Notes: generated from the sequence alone by a model not told the origin. A DNA stretch of 64,000 nucleotides from CAIWHR01 sp963830485 (GCA_963830485.1 CAWHNE010000034.1:182339-246338), one strand, 5' to 3'; shown: positions 39,868 to 49,183, counted from the stretch's first letter. Numbers and translations are program-made.

Positions 39868-41295
39868 CTATCCGCGCTCGGCGAGCACCAGCAGCCGTTC
39901 CGGGCTCGCGTCCGGCAGCATCTCCGCGATGCCGCCCCACGCCGCGAAGTGGCGCACGGGCTGGCCGACGAGCGGGTCCTCCTCGATCCGCGCAGCGAGC
40001 GCGTTGGCATCGAGCCGCGTGACGCGCGCGATCGCCGCGGGCTCCATCGCGACGACCCTGGCGCCGGTGAGCGCGTACACATGGGTCGCCTGCAACGCGT
40101 TCGAGAAGAACGCCGCGCTGTGGCCGATCCCGGTGAGCAAACCGACGAGCCGCACGTTCCGCGCGCGGAGGAGCGCTAGCACCGCCGCATGTTGCGCGAG
40201 ATACTGCGAGACGCAGAGCGATTCGGCGGCGAGGGTCGCCTCGTGCCCGCTCGAGTCGCACGCGATGAACACCGTAGCCCGTTCCCGTTCCGCGCAGTTC
40301 GCGACGTGCGCGAGAAGCGCCGCATCGAGCATGTGCGCAACGTGCGGGCCTAGCGTGCCGAGGCCCGGCGGCAGTGTGATCCACACCGGCCGGTCGCGCA
40401 TCCGCCACAGCCAGCGGCTGCCGTCCACGAGTTTCGCCGCAGCGAGTAGCGGAGCGAGCGTCCGCGGCAGCGGGCCACCCGAGCTGCTCGCAAACGCTTC
40501 GTTCGAAAGCCGCGCGCCCCGCAGCCGGTCATCGAGCCGCGCGTGCGTCGCCGCAACGCCGTCCGCGAACGTCTCGACGCCGCCGAGCGCCGAGCGGATC
40601 CACGCCCGCACCGGCTCAGGATCATCGGCGACCAGCGCAACCTGACCCGCGGCCGCCCGCGCTTCCGCGCCGAAGATCGCCGCGACGGCGACCGGATCGT
40701 CGGCGGCGATTTCGCCGCGACCGTGCGTCGATTCGATGACCTTCGGCCCGGAGAGGCCGAACCTCGTTCCCGGAAGGAGCGCGATCCGGTCGGCCGCGCA
40801 GGCCAGCACGGACGCCCCGCCGAAGACGTCGCCGACGCCGAGCGCCAGCACGGGTACCCCCGCCGCGCGCAGATCGAGGAGGGCAGCGAGCGCCCGCGCG
40901 AGCGCGAGCTCGGCGGGATTCGCTTCGTGCAGTCGCACGCCGCCCGACGCCACCAGCAGCACGACGGCCGCCGGCCGCTCCTCGCGCGCCCGAACGAACA
41001 CCGCTCGCAACGCATCGGCATGGTTTGCACCCGCGCTTCCGCCGAGGAAGCGCTCGTCCTGCGCGGCCACGAGCACCGGCGCCCCATGAACGGTCGTGCG
41101 GGCGAGCACGACACCATCGTCGTCCTGTGGACGGATGCCCCACGCGCGGAGATGCGGCGACGGGCGCGGTGCAGCCAGGAGGTCGTCGACGGGGGTGACG
41201 CTGCCCGCGTCCGCAATCGCGGCGATCCGCTCTACCGCGGTCCGCCCGCGCAGCGCGCGCCCTGGCGCCGCCGACGGAACGAACCCACGTAGCAT
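39868..41295 (-). CDS. Fused malonate-decarboxylase-type beta/gamma carboxyltransferase (MdcDE-like)
   Basis: 475 residues. The first half (about 30-215) resembles MdcD (AAQDERFLGGSAGANHADALRAVFVRAREERPAAVVLLVASGGVRLHEANPAELALARALAALLDLRAAGVPVLALGVGDVFGGASVLACAADRIALLPGTRFGLSGPKVIE). The second half resembles MdcE (HMLDAALLAHVANCAERERATVFIACDSSGHEATLAAESLCVSQYLAQHAAVLALLRARNVRLVGLLTGIGHSAAFFSNALQA). Together they would form the carboxyltransferase that releases CO2 from malonyl-ACP. The other Mdc subunits are not in the window. It sits divergent from tctCBA and next to the TRAP operon. Confidence 0.8.
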   Translation of the reverse strand: MLRGFVPSAAPGRALRGRTAVERIAAIADAGSVTPVDDLLAAPRPSPHLRAWGIRPQDDDGVVLARTTVHGAPVLVAAQDERFLGGSAGANHADALRAVFVRAREERPAAVVLLVASGGVRLHEANPAELALARALAALLDLRAAGVPVLALGVGDVFGGASVLACAADRIALLPGTRFGLSGPKVIESTHGRGEIAADDPVAVAAIFGAEARAAAGQVALVADDPEPVRAWIRSALGGVETFADGVAATHARLDDRLRGARLSNEAFASSSGGPLPRTLAPLLAAAKLVDGSRWLWRMRDRPVWITLPPGLGTLGPHVAHMLDAALLAHVANCAERERATVFIACDSSGHEATLAAESLCVSQYLAQHAAVLALLRARNVRLVGLLTGIGHSAAFFSNALQATHVYALTGARVVAMEPAAIARVTRLDANALAARIEEDPLVGQPVRHFAAWGGIAEMLPDASPERLLVLAERG

Positions 41296-41499
41296 GAGTG
41301 TCTCCCTTGCGCCTTCGATGATACTGCCGGCGGCGATTTGCGCGCTGCACAATGCCAGTGAGCAGCTCGAATCGCTCCGCTCGACGGTTGTCGAGTGTCG
41401 GAATTGGCGTACCATATACCAGCCTGGCCTGACCCAGGTGCGCGCCGTCCCGAATCAAGGGTCGCGCAGCGACGTGCACAACCTTCTGGAGGAATCGAA

Positions 41500-42510
41500 A
41501 TGGCGCATCCAGCTGCCGCGCAGGCGATCGCGACGGCCGTCGCGGCACTTGCCTTGGTCGTTCCCCTCACCGCCGCCGGCTGGGAGCCGACGAAGCCGGT
41601 CGAGTTCATCGTCCCCGCCGGCACCGGCGGCGGCGCCGACCAGATGGCGCGTTTGCTCCAGGGCGTCATCACGAAAAACAACCTGATGAAACAGCCGATG
41701 ATCGTCGTCAACAAGTCCGGCGGCGCGGGTGCCGAGGGCTTTCTCGCCATCAAGGAGGCGAAGGGCGACCCCAACAAGATCATCATCACGCTGTCGAACC
41801 TGTTCACGACGCCGCTCGCGACCGGGGTACCGTTCAACTGGAAGGACCTGACGCCCGTCGCGATGCTGGCGCTCGACCAATTCGTGCTATGGGTGAACGC
41901 CGAAACGCCCTACAAATCGGCGAGCGACTACCTTGCCGCCGTGAAGGCCGGCGGCGCGAACAAGTTCAAGATGGGCGGCACCGGTTCGAAGCAGGAGGAC
42001 CAGATCATCACGGTCGCGATCGAGAGGGCCTCGGGCGCCAAGTTCACGTATGTCCCGTTCAAGGGCGGCGGCGACGTCGCCGTCCAGCTCGTCGGCAAGC
42101 ACATCGACTCGTCGGTCAACAATCCGATCGAAGCCGTCGCGCAGTGGCGCGCGGGCGCGCTGCGGCCGCTGTGCGTGTTCGACGCCCAGCGGATGCCGTA
42201 CAAGACGAAGGTCACCGACACGATGTCCTGGAACGACATCCCGAGCTGCAAGGAAGCCGGCGTGGCCGTCGACTACGTCATGTTGCGCGGCATCTTCATG
42301 CCGGCCGGCGTCACGAAGGAACAGGTTGATTTCTACGTCGACCTGTTCAAGAAGGTGCGGGAAACCCCGGACTGGAAAAAGTTCATGGAGGACGGCGCGT
42401 TCAATACGACGTTCATGAGCGGCCCCGATTACGCGAAATGGGTCGAGGCGGCCGAGAAGACGCACGTCGATCTGATGCGCGAGGCCGGGTTCCTGGCCAC
42501 CAAGCAGTGA
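41500..42510 (+). CDS. tctC: Tripartite tricarboxylate transporter substrate-binding protein (TctC/Bug family)
   Basis: 336 residues from ATG at 41500 with CTGGAGGAATC upstream. Signal peptide about 1-26. The Bug fold shows KPVEFIVPAGTGGGADQMARLLQGVI, VNKSGGAGAEGFLAIKEAKGDP and YVPFKGGGDVAVQLVGKHIDSSVNNPIEAVAQWRAGALRPLCVF. Delivers an organic acid to TctAB. The 204-bp upstream gap (41296-41499) is shared with the MdcDE-like gene and contains GTACCATATAC near 41409, a possible but weak regulator site. Confidence 0.93.
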   Translation: MAHPAAAQAIATAVAALALVVPLTAAGWEPTKPVEFIVPAGTGGGADQMARLLQGVITKNNLMKQPMIVVNKSGGAGAEGFLAIKEAKGDPNKIIITLSNLFTTPLATGVPFNWKDLTPVAMLALDQFVLWVNAETPYKSASDYLAAVKAGGANKFKMGGTGSKQEDQIITVAIERASGAKFTYVPFKGGGDVAVQLVGKHIDSSVNNPIEAVAQWRAGALRPLCVFDAQRMPYKTKVTDTMSWNDIPSCKEAGVAVDYVMLRGIFMPAGVTKEQVDFYVDLFKKVRETPDWKKFMEDGAFNTTFMSGPDYAKWVEAAEKTHVDLMREAGFLATKQ

Positions 42511-42598
42511 TGCAATTCGGCGCGGCAGCGGTCCGGCGCGACGGTGGCGCCGGCGTCCCAGTGTGCCGCACGTTCGACGAAGTCCCGGGTCGGCGCCT

Positions 42599-43147
42599 AT
42601 GAACGATGACACCACGCCCGGCGGCGACCGCGGCATTTCGACGCCGGCGATGGACGTCGCCGTCGCGCTCATCATCTTCGCGGTCGGCGCGCTGGTCGTC
42701 GTCGACAGCTTCCGCCTCGGTGCTAGCTGGGGCGACGACGGCCCGCAGTCCGGTTACTTCCCGTTCTACATCGGGCTCCTGCTCTGCGTGTCCGCCATGG
42801 CGACCCTTGCGCAGGCCGCGTTCGACGAGTGGAAGCGGCGGGGCCAGTTCGCGGGCGCCGTCGCCGAGCGCCGCCGCCAGTTCGTCGCATGGTCGCAGCT
42901 CCGGCAGGTGTTCGCGGTCCTCGTGCCCGCGCTCGCGTACGTGCTGCTCGTCCAGTTTCTGGGGCTCTACGTCGCCTCGGCGATCTACATCGCGCTCTTC
43001 ATGGTCTGGCTCGGCCACTACCCGTGGCTCAAGAGCGTCGCGATCGCGCTCGCCGTCAGCGTATCGCTGTTCCTGATGTTCGAGGTCTGGTTCAAGGTGC
43101 CGCTTTACAAGGGGACCTGGGACCCGCTGGCGTGGCTCGGCTACTGA
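42599..43147 (+). CDS. tctB: Tripartite tricarboxylate transporter small permease (TctB family)
   Basis: 182 residues from ATG at 42599. Four membrane helices. Family traits: VALIIFAVGALVVVDSFRLGASWGDDGPQSGYFPFYIGLLLC near the N-terminus and VSLFLMFEVWFKVPLYKGTWDPL at the end. Middle gene of tctCBA. Confidence 0.9.
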   Translation: MNDDTTPGGDRGISTPAMDVAVALIIFAVGALVVVDSFRLGASWGDDGPQSGYFPFYIGLLLCVSAMATLAQAAFDEWKRRGQFAGAVAERRRQFVAWSQLRQVFAVLVPALAYVLLVQFLGLYVASAIYIALFMVWLGHYPWLKSVAIALAVSVSLFLMFEVWFKVPLYKGTWDPLAWLGY

Positions 43148-43198
43148 GCGCGCGGCGCTCCCCCTTCCGCGCCCATTCCGCCGCGACGAGGAGAGCCC

Positions 43199-44695
43199 TT
43201 GGCTGAGATCGGCGCACTGTTCCACGGCTTCGCCGTGGTGCTCTCTCCGTTCAACCTGCTGCTGATGCTGATCGGCATCGTGCTCGGCGTCATCATCGGC
43301 GTGCTGCCGGGCCTGGGCGGCGCCAACGGCGTCGCGATCCTGCTGCCGCTCACGTTCTCGATGCCTCCGACCTCGGCGATCATCATGCTGTCGTGTATCT
43401 ACTGGGGCGCGCTCTTCGGCGGCGCGATCACGTCGGTGCTGTTCAACATCCCCGGCGAGCCCTGGTCCGTCGCGACCACTTTCGACGGCTATCCTCTGGC
43501 GCAGCAGGGCCGCGCGGGCGAGGCGCTGACGGCGGCGTTCACGTCGTCGTTCGTCGGCGCGCTGTTCGCCGTCGTGATGATCACGTTTCTCGCGCCGCTC
43601 GTGGCGAAGTTCGCGCTGAAATTCGGTCCGCCGGAGTTCTTCTCGGTCTACCTGCTCACGTTCTGCAGCTTCGTCGGGATGGGCAAGGGTTCGCCGTGGA
43701 AGACGCTCGCGTCGATGCTGCTCGGCTTCGCGATGGCGGCGATCGGCATGGACAACATCACCGGTCGGCTGCGCCTCACGTTCGGCTTCTCGGAGCTCAT
43801 GCGCGGTGTCGACTTCCTGATCGCGGTGATCGGCCTCTTCGGCATCGGCGAGATTCTGCTATCGATGGAGGAGGGGCTCTCTTTCACCGGCAAGTCGGCG
43901 AAGATCAATCCCAAGGTCGTGTTCGAGACCTGGAAGAAGCTACCGTCCTACTGGATGACGTCGTTGCGAAGCTGCCTCATCGGCTGCTGGATGGGCATCA
44001 CGCCTGGCGGCGCCACCCCCGCGTCGTTCATGAGCTACGGCGTCGCGAAGAAACTGTCGAAGAGCGGCGCCAAGTTCGGCACCGGGCAGATCGAGGGCGT
44101 CGTCGCACCCGAAACGGCGGCGCACGCGGCGGGCACGAGCGCGCTGCTGCCGATGCTGGCGCTCGGCATTCCGGGCTCGCCCACCGCGGCGGTGCTGCTC
44201 GGTGGTCTGCTGATCTGGGGCCTGCAGCCCGGTCCGTTGCTTTTCATCGAGCAGAAGGACTTCGTCTGGGGCCTGATCGCCAGCATGTATCTCGGCAACC
44301 TTGCCGGCCTCATCATCGTGCTCACCTGCGTGCCGCTGTTCGCCGCGATCCTGCGGGTGCCGTTCTCGATCATCGCGCCGATCATCATCGTGATCTGCGC
44401 GATCGGCGCGTACACCGTGCACAACGCGATGCTGGACGTCTGGCTGATGATGCTGTTTGGCGTGGTGGGCTACGTGTTCAAGAAGCTCGACTATCCGCTG
44501 GCGCCACTCGTCCTCGCACTGGTGCTGGGCGACCGCGCCGAGGACTCGTTCCGCCAGTCGATGCTGATCTCGCAGGGCGACATGGGCATCTTCTTCTCCA
44601 ATGCCCTCGTCGGCGGCATCACGGGGCTCGCCCTCGTGATGCTGTTCTGGCCTGTGCTCTCGCACCTCATCGCGCGCGTGCGCGGGAAATACTAG
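43199..44695 (+). CDS. tctA: Tripartite tricarboxylate transporter large permease (TctA family)
   Basis: 498 residues from TTG at 43199 with GAGGAGAGCCC upstream. Eleven or twelve membrane helices. Signatures: IVLGVIIGVLPGLGGANGVAILLPLTFSMPPTSAIIMLSCIYWGALFGGAITSVLFNIPGEPWSVATTFDGYPLAQQGRAGEAL and GVVAPETAAHAAGTSALLPMLALGIPGSPTAAVLLGGLLIWGLQPGP. Last gene of the operon and last backbone gene before the accessory region. Confidence 0.95.
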   Translation: MAEIGALFHGFAVVLSPFNLLLMLIGIVLGVIIGVLPGLGGANGVAILLPLTFSMPPTSAIIMLSCIYWGALFGGAITSVLFNIPGEPWSVATTFDGYPLAQQGRAGEALTAAFTSSFVGALFAVVMITFLAPLVAKFALKFGPPEFFSVYLLTFCSFVGMGKGSPWKTLASMLLGFAMAAIGMDNITGRLRLTFGFSELMRGVDFLIAVIGLFGIGEILLSMEEGLSFTGKSAKINPKVVFETWKKLPSYWMTSLRSCLIGCWMGITPGGATPASFMSYGVAKKLSKSGAKFGTGQIEGVVAPETAAHAAGTSALLPMLALGIPGSPTAAVLLGGLLIWGLQPGPLLFIEQKDFVWGLIASMYLGNLAGLIIVLTCVPLFAAILRVPFSIIAPIIIVICAIGAYTVHNAMLDVWLMMLFGVVGYVFKKLDYPLAPLVLALVLGDRAEDSFRQSMLISQGDMGIFFSNALVGGITGLALVMLFWPVLSHLIARVRGKY

Positions 44696-45135
44696 GGCTA
44701 TTCAAATCGCCTAGCGCGGAGCGGCGGAGCCGGTCGCTCACATTGATGGGAATCCACGGTGCCGGACGGCCGCCGTATCCGCGCGACCACTTCCGGCCCA
44801 ACTCGGACCGCCGAGCCCTCGCGAAGAGGCCATTCCGCGGCCTGCGCGAGAGACATATGTCGTCGATCGTGCGTTGGCGCAACGGCGTGATACCGCGCAG
44901 TAGTGCGTCCATGATTCCGCCCACGCTCCGGGTCGCTTCCACGCGTGTGCATTACAAGGTGTGATGGAGATACTCGGGTCGCGTATGCCGAACAACTTTA
45001 CGATCATCTACCTTCAAGAAGATAGCTCGTTGCCCAAGCCGCTGAACCAGCGAGACTTCCTCAAGCTGGGAACGCATCTTGCTGCTACTAGAGGCAAGAA
45101 CGTTCGTATGACACAAACCCGGATGAGGGACAACG
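44696..45135. other. Gap with no supported gene
   Basis: 440 bp between tctA and a tiny gene. Base composition falls from GC-rich to near 50% at about 44950. Minus-strand frames around 44667-44952 are open, but only the short stretch LRQRTIDDICL resembles the start of an integrase-like protein and the rest does not follow, so I see only a possible relic. Confidence 0.5.
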
Positions 45136-45312
45136 ATGAAATCGATCCTGGACCACTCCTTTCGCTACACGAAAAGCATTGATACGGACATCCGGAGGAC
45201 CTTCGCCAGAATTCGACGGGAGCAGCGCCAGCAAGCACGATCGCAGGTTGAGGGCGAAACTCCAGGGAAGGTATTCCCGATAGGACAGCGCAAGCACGCG
45301 GCCGCGTCGTGA
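45136..45312 (+). CDS. Small protein (58 residues), function unknown
   Basis: ATG at 45136 with AGGGACAACG before it. Begins MKSILDHSFRYTKSIDTDIRRTFARIRREQ and ends in a basic tail. I recall small hypothetical proteins in betaproteobacteria with a similar HSFRY...DTDIRKTFARIRRE start, but cannot name a family. Helical and charged; no membrane segment. A rho-independent terminator follows 65 bp downstream. Confidence 0.6.
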   Translation: MKSILDHSFRYTKSIDTDIRRTFARIRREQRQQARSQVEGETPGKVFPIGQRKHAAAS

Positions 45313-45377
45313 GTTGTGGTAGTCGTCCGCATGCAACAGCACTTCTCGTAGGCGGTGTTCATGGTGATGACTTTCGG

Positions 45378-45406
45378 CCCCCGGCTCTCAGCGGGGGTTC
45401 TTTTTT
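45378..45406 (+). terminator. Rho-independent terminator
   Basis: CCCCCG (45378-45383), loop GCTCTCAG, CGGGGG (45392-45397), then TTCTTTTTT. A classical intrinsic terminator for the 58-residue gene upstream. Confidence 0.85.
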
Positions 45407-45472
45407 CCTTCTTTGCACGGAGCGCGGGGCGATCACGCTACCGTAAGCTGAACCCAACAAGGACACCGCATC

Positions 45473-45646
45473 GTGAGGAACAAAGAGTCCAAACCTGCGG
45501 GGTATCGTCAGATTACCGCCGCCGATTTCGCCCGCCTGAGCTCGTCAATGCAGTTGACGGTCCTCGCTATTCGTCGGGCGCAGATGAGCAGCCGCAAGGC
45601 TGTTGCCGCGACCGCCGAACAGAAGAGGCAGCGTGGTGACTACTAA
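45473..45646 (+). CDS. Possible small protein (57 residues)
   Basis: GTG at 45473, preceded by AAGGACACC at SD distance, runs to TAA at 45644. Sequence VRNKESKPAGYRQITAADFARLSSSMQ... then a basic tail (AIRRAQMSSRKAVAATAEQKRQRGDY). Amphipathic and basic, without known motif. It stands 66 bp after the terminator of the previous small gene, so it would need its own promoter. Confidence 0.45.
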   Translation: MRNKESKPAGYRQITAADFARLSSSMQLTVLAIRRAQMSSRKAVAATAEQKRQRGDY

Positions 45647-46494
45647 ACAGGATTGTCATCGATTGGAGCCGCAATACCGTCGACCACACAACGCCTCCCG
45701 CACGTCACGCGCTTAGGAACCGCTTGCGACCTAAGCGTTACAGAACGCCCCAGAGACGACCCGATGCCGTCTGTCCTGCTCATGCAGGCAATCCGAAGGC
45801 AAGAGGTCTCTCTTGGGCGACCATGTCATGCGCGAAGCGGTTCAGGGGCATCGAGTAGGTTAGATGGTTGCGCGAATCGATGCATGGGGTCGTTAAAGCA
45901 ACGCGGAAACGATCTTCCATTGGTGCGTATCTGCTTTCGCGAGCAGCTCCACGCAACGGGATGGTCTCCGGGGCCAGCAGCTGCGAGATCCCGCGGATGC
46001 CGTAGTAGCTCACGATGAGGACGTAGTCGATAGAAGACTTTGCTGCGGGTTGACCTCAACGCCGGTGACCAAACCCTGGCACACGTTGCGGTAACGAAAT
46101 GAAATAAGGCCCCGCGACTATCGCGGGGCTTTGCGTTGATGCTCAGTGAGCGCTTGGGTGGCATGTCATCCGTCAAGCTGCGGATTGGGCCTGACAGACA
46201 ACGCCCGATCAATGGCTAGACACGTTCCCAACGACGCGTCCTAACGGGCCGTCTTGGTGATGCCTGCCTTTTTTTGGGGGAGCCACAACAGTCCGCTTGC
46301 GACCGTTGCAGACCAACGGACTTGCTAGAAGCGGCTGTTCAGAATGCAGCCGAAAGCAGACGCTCTACGTCTGAAGTCAGCCGCGCTCGCAGAGCGTCGG
46401 CTGCAATGAAATGTCATGGCTCAAGCGCGCGACGGGCGGCCTCCATGGCGAGTTGGGCGCGAGCAATGAAGCGCAGAAATGCGCGTCCGTCAGC
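45647..46494. other. Long gap with one strong hairpin
   Basis: 848 bp without a supported gene. The short open frames on both strands have no consistent codon use. GCCCCGCGA (46109-46117), loop CTA, TCGCGGGGC (46121-46129) forms a perfect 9-bp hairpin followed by TTTG on the plus strand and by CTTATTTCATTT on the minus strand, so it could terminate in both directions. Confidence 0.6.
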
Positions 46495-47409
46495 TCACGT
46501 CGCCCCCTCGACGTAGTTGATCGCGAATTCCATGTCCTCGACGTAGAACTCGCACGAGAAGCGGGAAATGTTCTCGCTGTTCGCCTCGAGGGCGCCGTGA
46601 GTGAACCTCGCGAAGCCGCAGTTCTTGAGCGTCACGCGACCGATCTCGGTCTTCATGTCGGAGTTGAGGAAGATGATCGCGCCCGACATCTCGTCCTTCT
46701 CCTCGTGGTCGCCATCGACGAACCACTTCTTCGCCGCCTGGGCCCACGCGTCGTAGTCGGCCATCGAAACCTCGACCTTGATGTTTGGGACCGTCACCTT
46801 GGTCGCGTGCTTGGTCGGTTCGGGGACGATCCCGACCTGGTCCGGCGCCACGGCGCACTTCCACGTGAACGAGTCGATCGTCGCCACGCGGCTGCACGGC
46901 AGACCGCCCATCTCGAAGCGGAAGTTCGAGCACAGCCACGACTTCTGCTTCGGCGCGATCTTGCCGCGGATGTCCGAGTTGTCGCCCTTGAGCCAGCGCA
47001 CTTGATCGACCTCCCACTCGAGGTCGAAGTACGCGGCGTCCTTGCTCGATCCGTCCAACTTCGGGAACGTCATCGACGTCATGATGCCGCCCGCGAAGTT
47101 CAGCGACGACTGGATCTTGTAGTTGAAGTCGGCGACGTGAAGCGTGCCATCGAAGGGCTCCTGGTGCGCTTTGAACGCCTGCTGGATGATGGTGTTCATC
47201 TCCTTGCCCATACCGATGCCGATCGTGGCCTTCGCGGGCGTCCACTTGATGTTGGCGACGTGCTTCTTCTGGCTGTTCGCCGGGCCGAGGTCGTTCGACA
47301 CGATGTCAGCTTCTATCTGCAAGCCGTCGAACTTCTTGAGGACGCCCGCGTTGGCGCCCATGATGTCGAGCGCGAACCGGCCACCGTTGGACGTTTGTTG
47401 ATCCGCCAT
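46495..47409 (-). CDS. Orphan double-domain phage-tail-tube-like protein (gp19-like)
   Basis: 304 residues, about twice the usual gp19/Hcp-type tube protein. Two beta-rich halves seem related: about 10-160 (FALDIMGANAGVLKKFDGLQIEADIVSND...FDLEWEVDQVRW) and about 165-304 (SWLCSNFRFEMGGLPCSRVATIDSFTWKCAV...SRFSCEFYVEDMEFAIN). Each starts with an FxxxxxG(L) strand and ends with an extended strand, as in T4 gp19-like tube proteins. No sheath, baseplate or other tail genes are nearby. Family assignment is tentative. Confidence 0.65.
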   Translation of the reverse strand: MADQQTSNGGRFALDIMGANAGVLKKFDGLQIEADIVSNDLGPANSQKKHVANIKWTPAKATIGIGMGKEMNTIIQQAFKAHQEPFDGTLHVADFNYKIQSSLNFAGGIMTSMTFPKLDGSSKDAAYFDLEWEVDQVRWLKGDNSDIRGKIAPKQKSWLCSNFRFEMGGLPCSRVATIDSFTWKCAVAPDQVGIVPEPTKHATKVTVPNIKVEVSMADYDAWAQAAKKWFVDGDHEEKDEMSGAIIFLNSDMKTEIGRVTLKNCGFARFTHGALEANSENISRFSCEFYVEDMEFAINYVEGAT

Positions 47410-47488
47410 TCTCTAATTCTCCTCTGACCTGTCGTTCCTTGTCGCCGATCGACCCCCAGGCCCAGCCGGTGCCGGACTTCCAGTTCGA

Positions 47489-47704
47489 TCAGCGCGTCGC
47501 CTGGTGGTCAACTGCCAGATTGCACCCGCGTAGCTTGCTTTCGATGGCGAGGTTGAAGAGAGCGAGTTCCCGGGCTCGATGATCCAGTTGCAGTCGAATC
47601 CAAATGGCCCAGATCTCTTTCAGCTTCAGTGGGGGCTTCTGGCCGAGCAGCTTACCCTTGTTCCAAGGTATTGCACGTCCTGCGGTCCTCGTAGCGGTAT
47701 CCAT
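47489..47704 (-). pseudogene. Truncated 5' copy of the minimal tyrosine recombinase gene
   Basis: 71 codons from ATG at 47704. Residues 13-63 (IPWNKGKLLGQKPPLKLKEIW...NLAIESKLRGCNL) match residues 17-66 of the recombinase at 54481-55119 nearly exactly, including the first catalytic Arg box (KLRGC). After that the sequence diverges and stops, so the HxxR box, second His and Tyr are lost. It cannot be an active recombinase. The upstream leader and hairpin are also duplicated. Confidence 0.85.
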
Positions 47705-47770
47705 GAATGGCTCCTCTGTTGAGAGAAGGAGCCTCATGTTGATCTCGACCCACGGGCGCTTGTCGATCCA
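47515..47770 (-). repeat. Direct repeat, left copy (recombinase 5' end and leader)
   Basis: About 256 bp aligned by eye with 54912-55186, same orientation. It covers the first 60 or so codons, the start region, a hairpin GGCTCCT (47709-47715) / AGGAGCC (47727-47733) over the ribosome site, and about 35 bp further upstream (GGGCGCTTGTCGA). Differences are scattered, so the duplication is not recent. Confidence 0.8.
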
Positions 47771-47824
47771 ACCGGTCGATGCCGCTATTACCTCTGACAG
47801 GAGCGGCGATATGATCGCGAAAGC

Positions 47825-48685
47825 ATGGAAAAGCGCTGGTACCTCATGCCGATCCTCTTGCGCCTCTCGGCCGTGCTGATCGTCGGGTACAGCGGAGCGA
47901 ATTTGTATCTATGGACCAACCAACGAGAGTTGATCTTCTTCCCGAGTCCCGAGGTGCAGCGTACTCCGAGCGATCTTCAGTTGCAGTATGAGGAAGTATG
48001 GCTGGCCGTGGATGGGAGCAATCCTGCATCCATAAATGGCTGGTGGCTGCGGTCCGACGATGCTGCCGCCCCAGCGCTTCTCTACCTCCACGGCAATGAT
48101 TTGAATATCGCTGGCAATATCCGGCATATCGCCCAGCTTCGTCGCATGGGGTTTTCCGTGCTTATCGTGGACTACCGTGGGTACGGGAAAAGCGGTGGCG
48201 GTTTTCCTTCCGAGGTCAAGGTATACGAGGACGCCGAGATCGCATGGAGCTATCTGATTCGGGAGCTCCACGCCAATCCCGGTGAGGCGTTCATTTATGG
48301 CCATTCGCTCGGCGGCGCCGTTGCGATTGAGCTCGGCCTGCGCCATCCCGAGGCTGCTGGGCTAATCGTGGAAGGTACGTTTACCTCGATGTTGGACATG
48401 GCGAAGCGTGCCTATTGGATGTTTCCGGTCGATTGGCTCTTGAACCAGCGCTTCGATGCGCTCGCCAAGATTCCGCTGTTGCGATCGCCCATCCTGATCA
48501 TCCACGGGACGGCCGATGCGGATGTTCCTTACAGCATGAGCGAGCGGCTATTTGCGGCCGCACGCGGACCTAAATGGCTAACGCTCATTCAAGGAGGGGG
48601 GCACGAAGACAGCGCAGATGTCGGTGGGACGCTATACACACGCGCTGTGCTCGATTTTACCCAGAACAATCAACGCGGCCGCTGA
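47825..48685 (+). CDS. Membrane-anchored alpha/beta hydrolase
   Basis: 286 residues. N-terminal hydrophobic segment (about 7-27, LLRLSAVLIVGYSGANLYLW), then an alpha/beta hydrolase with oxyanion loop LYLHGNDLNIAGNIRH, nucleophile GHSLGGAVAIELG (Ser about 161), Asp in HGTADADVPYSMSERL and His in GGGHEDSADVGG. Resembles the YfhR/Bem46 group. Substrate unknown. Less GC-rich than the backbone. Confidence 0.9.
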   Translation: MEKRWYLMPILLRLSAVLIVGYSGANLYLWTNQRELIFFPSPEVQRTPSDLQLQYEEVWLAVDGSNPASINGWWLRSDDAAAPALLYLHGNDLNIAGNIRHIAQLRRMGFSVLIVDYRGYGKSGGGFPSEVKVYEDAEIAWSYLIRELHANPGEAFIYGHSLGGAVAIELGLRHPEAAGLIVEGTFTSMLDMAKRAYWMFPVDWLLNQRFDALAKIPLLRSPILIIHGTADADVPYSMSERLFAAARGPKWLTLIQGGGHEDSADVGGTLYTRAVLDFTQNNQRGR

Positions 48686-49183
48686 GCTTGTGACGTTCAT
48701 GCGATACGCGCGATGAGGTCCATGACGTTCGCACTTTGACGGTCGCATTTCGACCCTTCTCGGTCACACGCCCGACGGCGCAGACCGTCCGCTACGCCGC
48801 GTCAGCGGACATCCACTCGATGCTCGGCAACTGGCGCTATCGGCCACAAGGAGCCGGTCGCCGTCGCGTTCCAATCTTCCGCAAACCGGTCGTTCAGCGG
48901 TGCCGATGTTGACCATTAGCGATGACGCGTGCTGGGACCTGTTCCTGGAAGCAGCGTCTACGCACTCCGCTTGCTCGAGATTCCACCAGCGAGGCTAATG
49001 CGGTCGCGCTCTGGCCTAGACGGAGCGCGGTATCCAGCGTCGTGCCATGCGTAAAGCAACGATTCACACTCACTCAAGCCGAATCACGATGCACGTTGGA
49101 TGTCCTACCATCGATGGATAGGGGCGACGGGTTGGCACCTGAAGTACCATCCCCGCAACCGACAACTGTCGCAGGGGTTCCTC
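48686..49183. other. Gap with no supported gene
   Basis: 498 bp between the hydrolase and the lipocalin. Frames present are short and without coding character. I see no hairpin with a T-run and no RNA gene. Confidence 0.5.

Noticed and set aside
41400..41420. GntR-like operator GTACCATATAC upstream of tctC
   Set aside because: Only a 3-base inverted repeat and no regulator gene nearby; kept as a remark in the tctC entry, not as a feature.
44667..44942. Possible integrase N-terminal fragment (LRQRTIDDICL) on the minus strand
   Set aside because: Only about ten residues resemble integrases; the following sequence does not, and no other part of such a gene is present.
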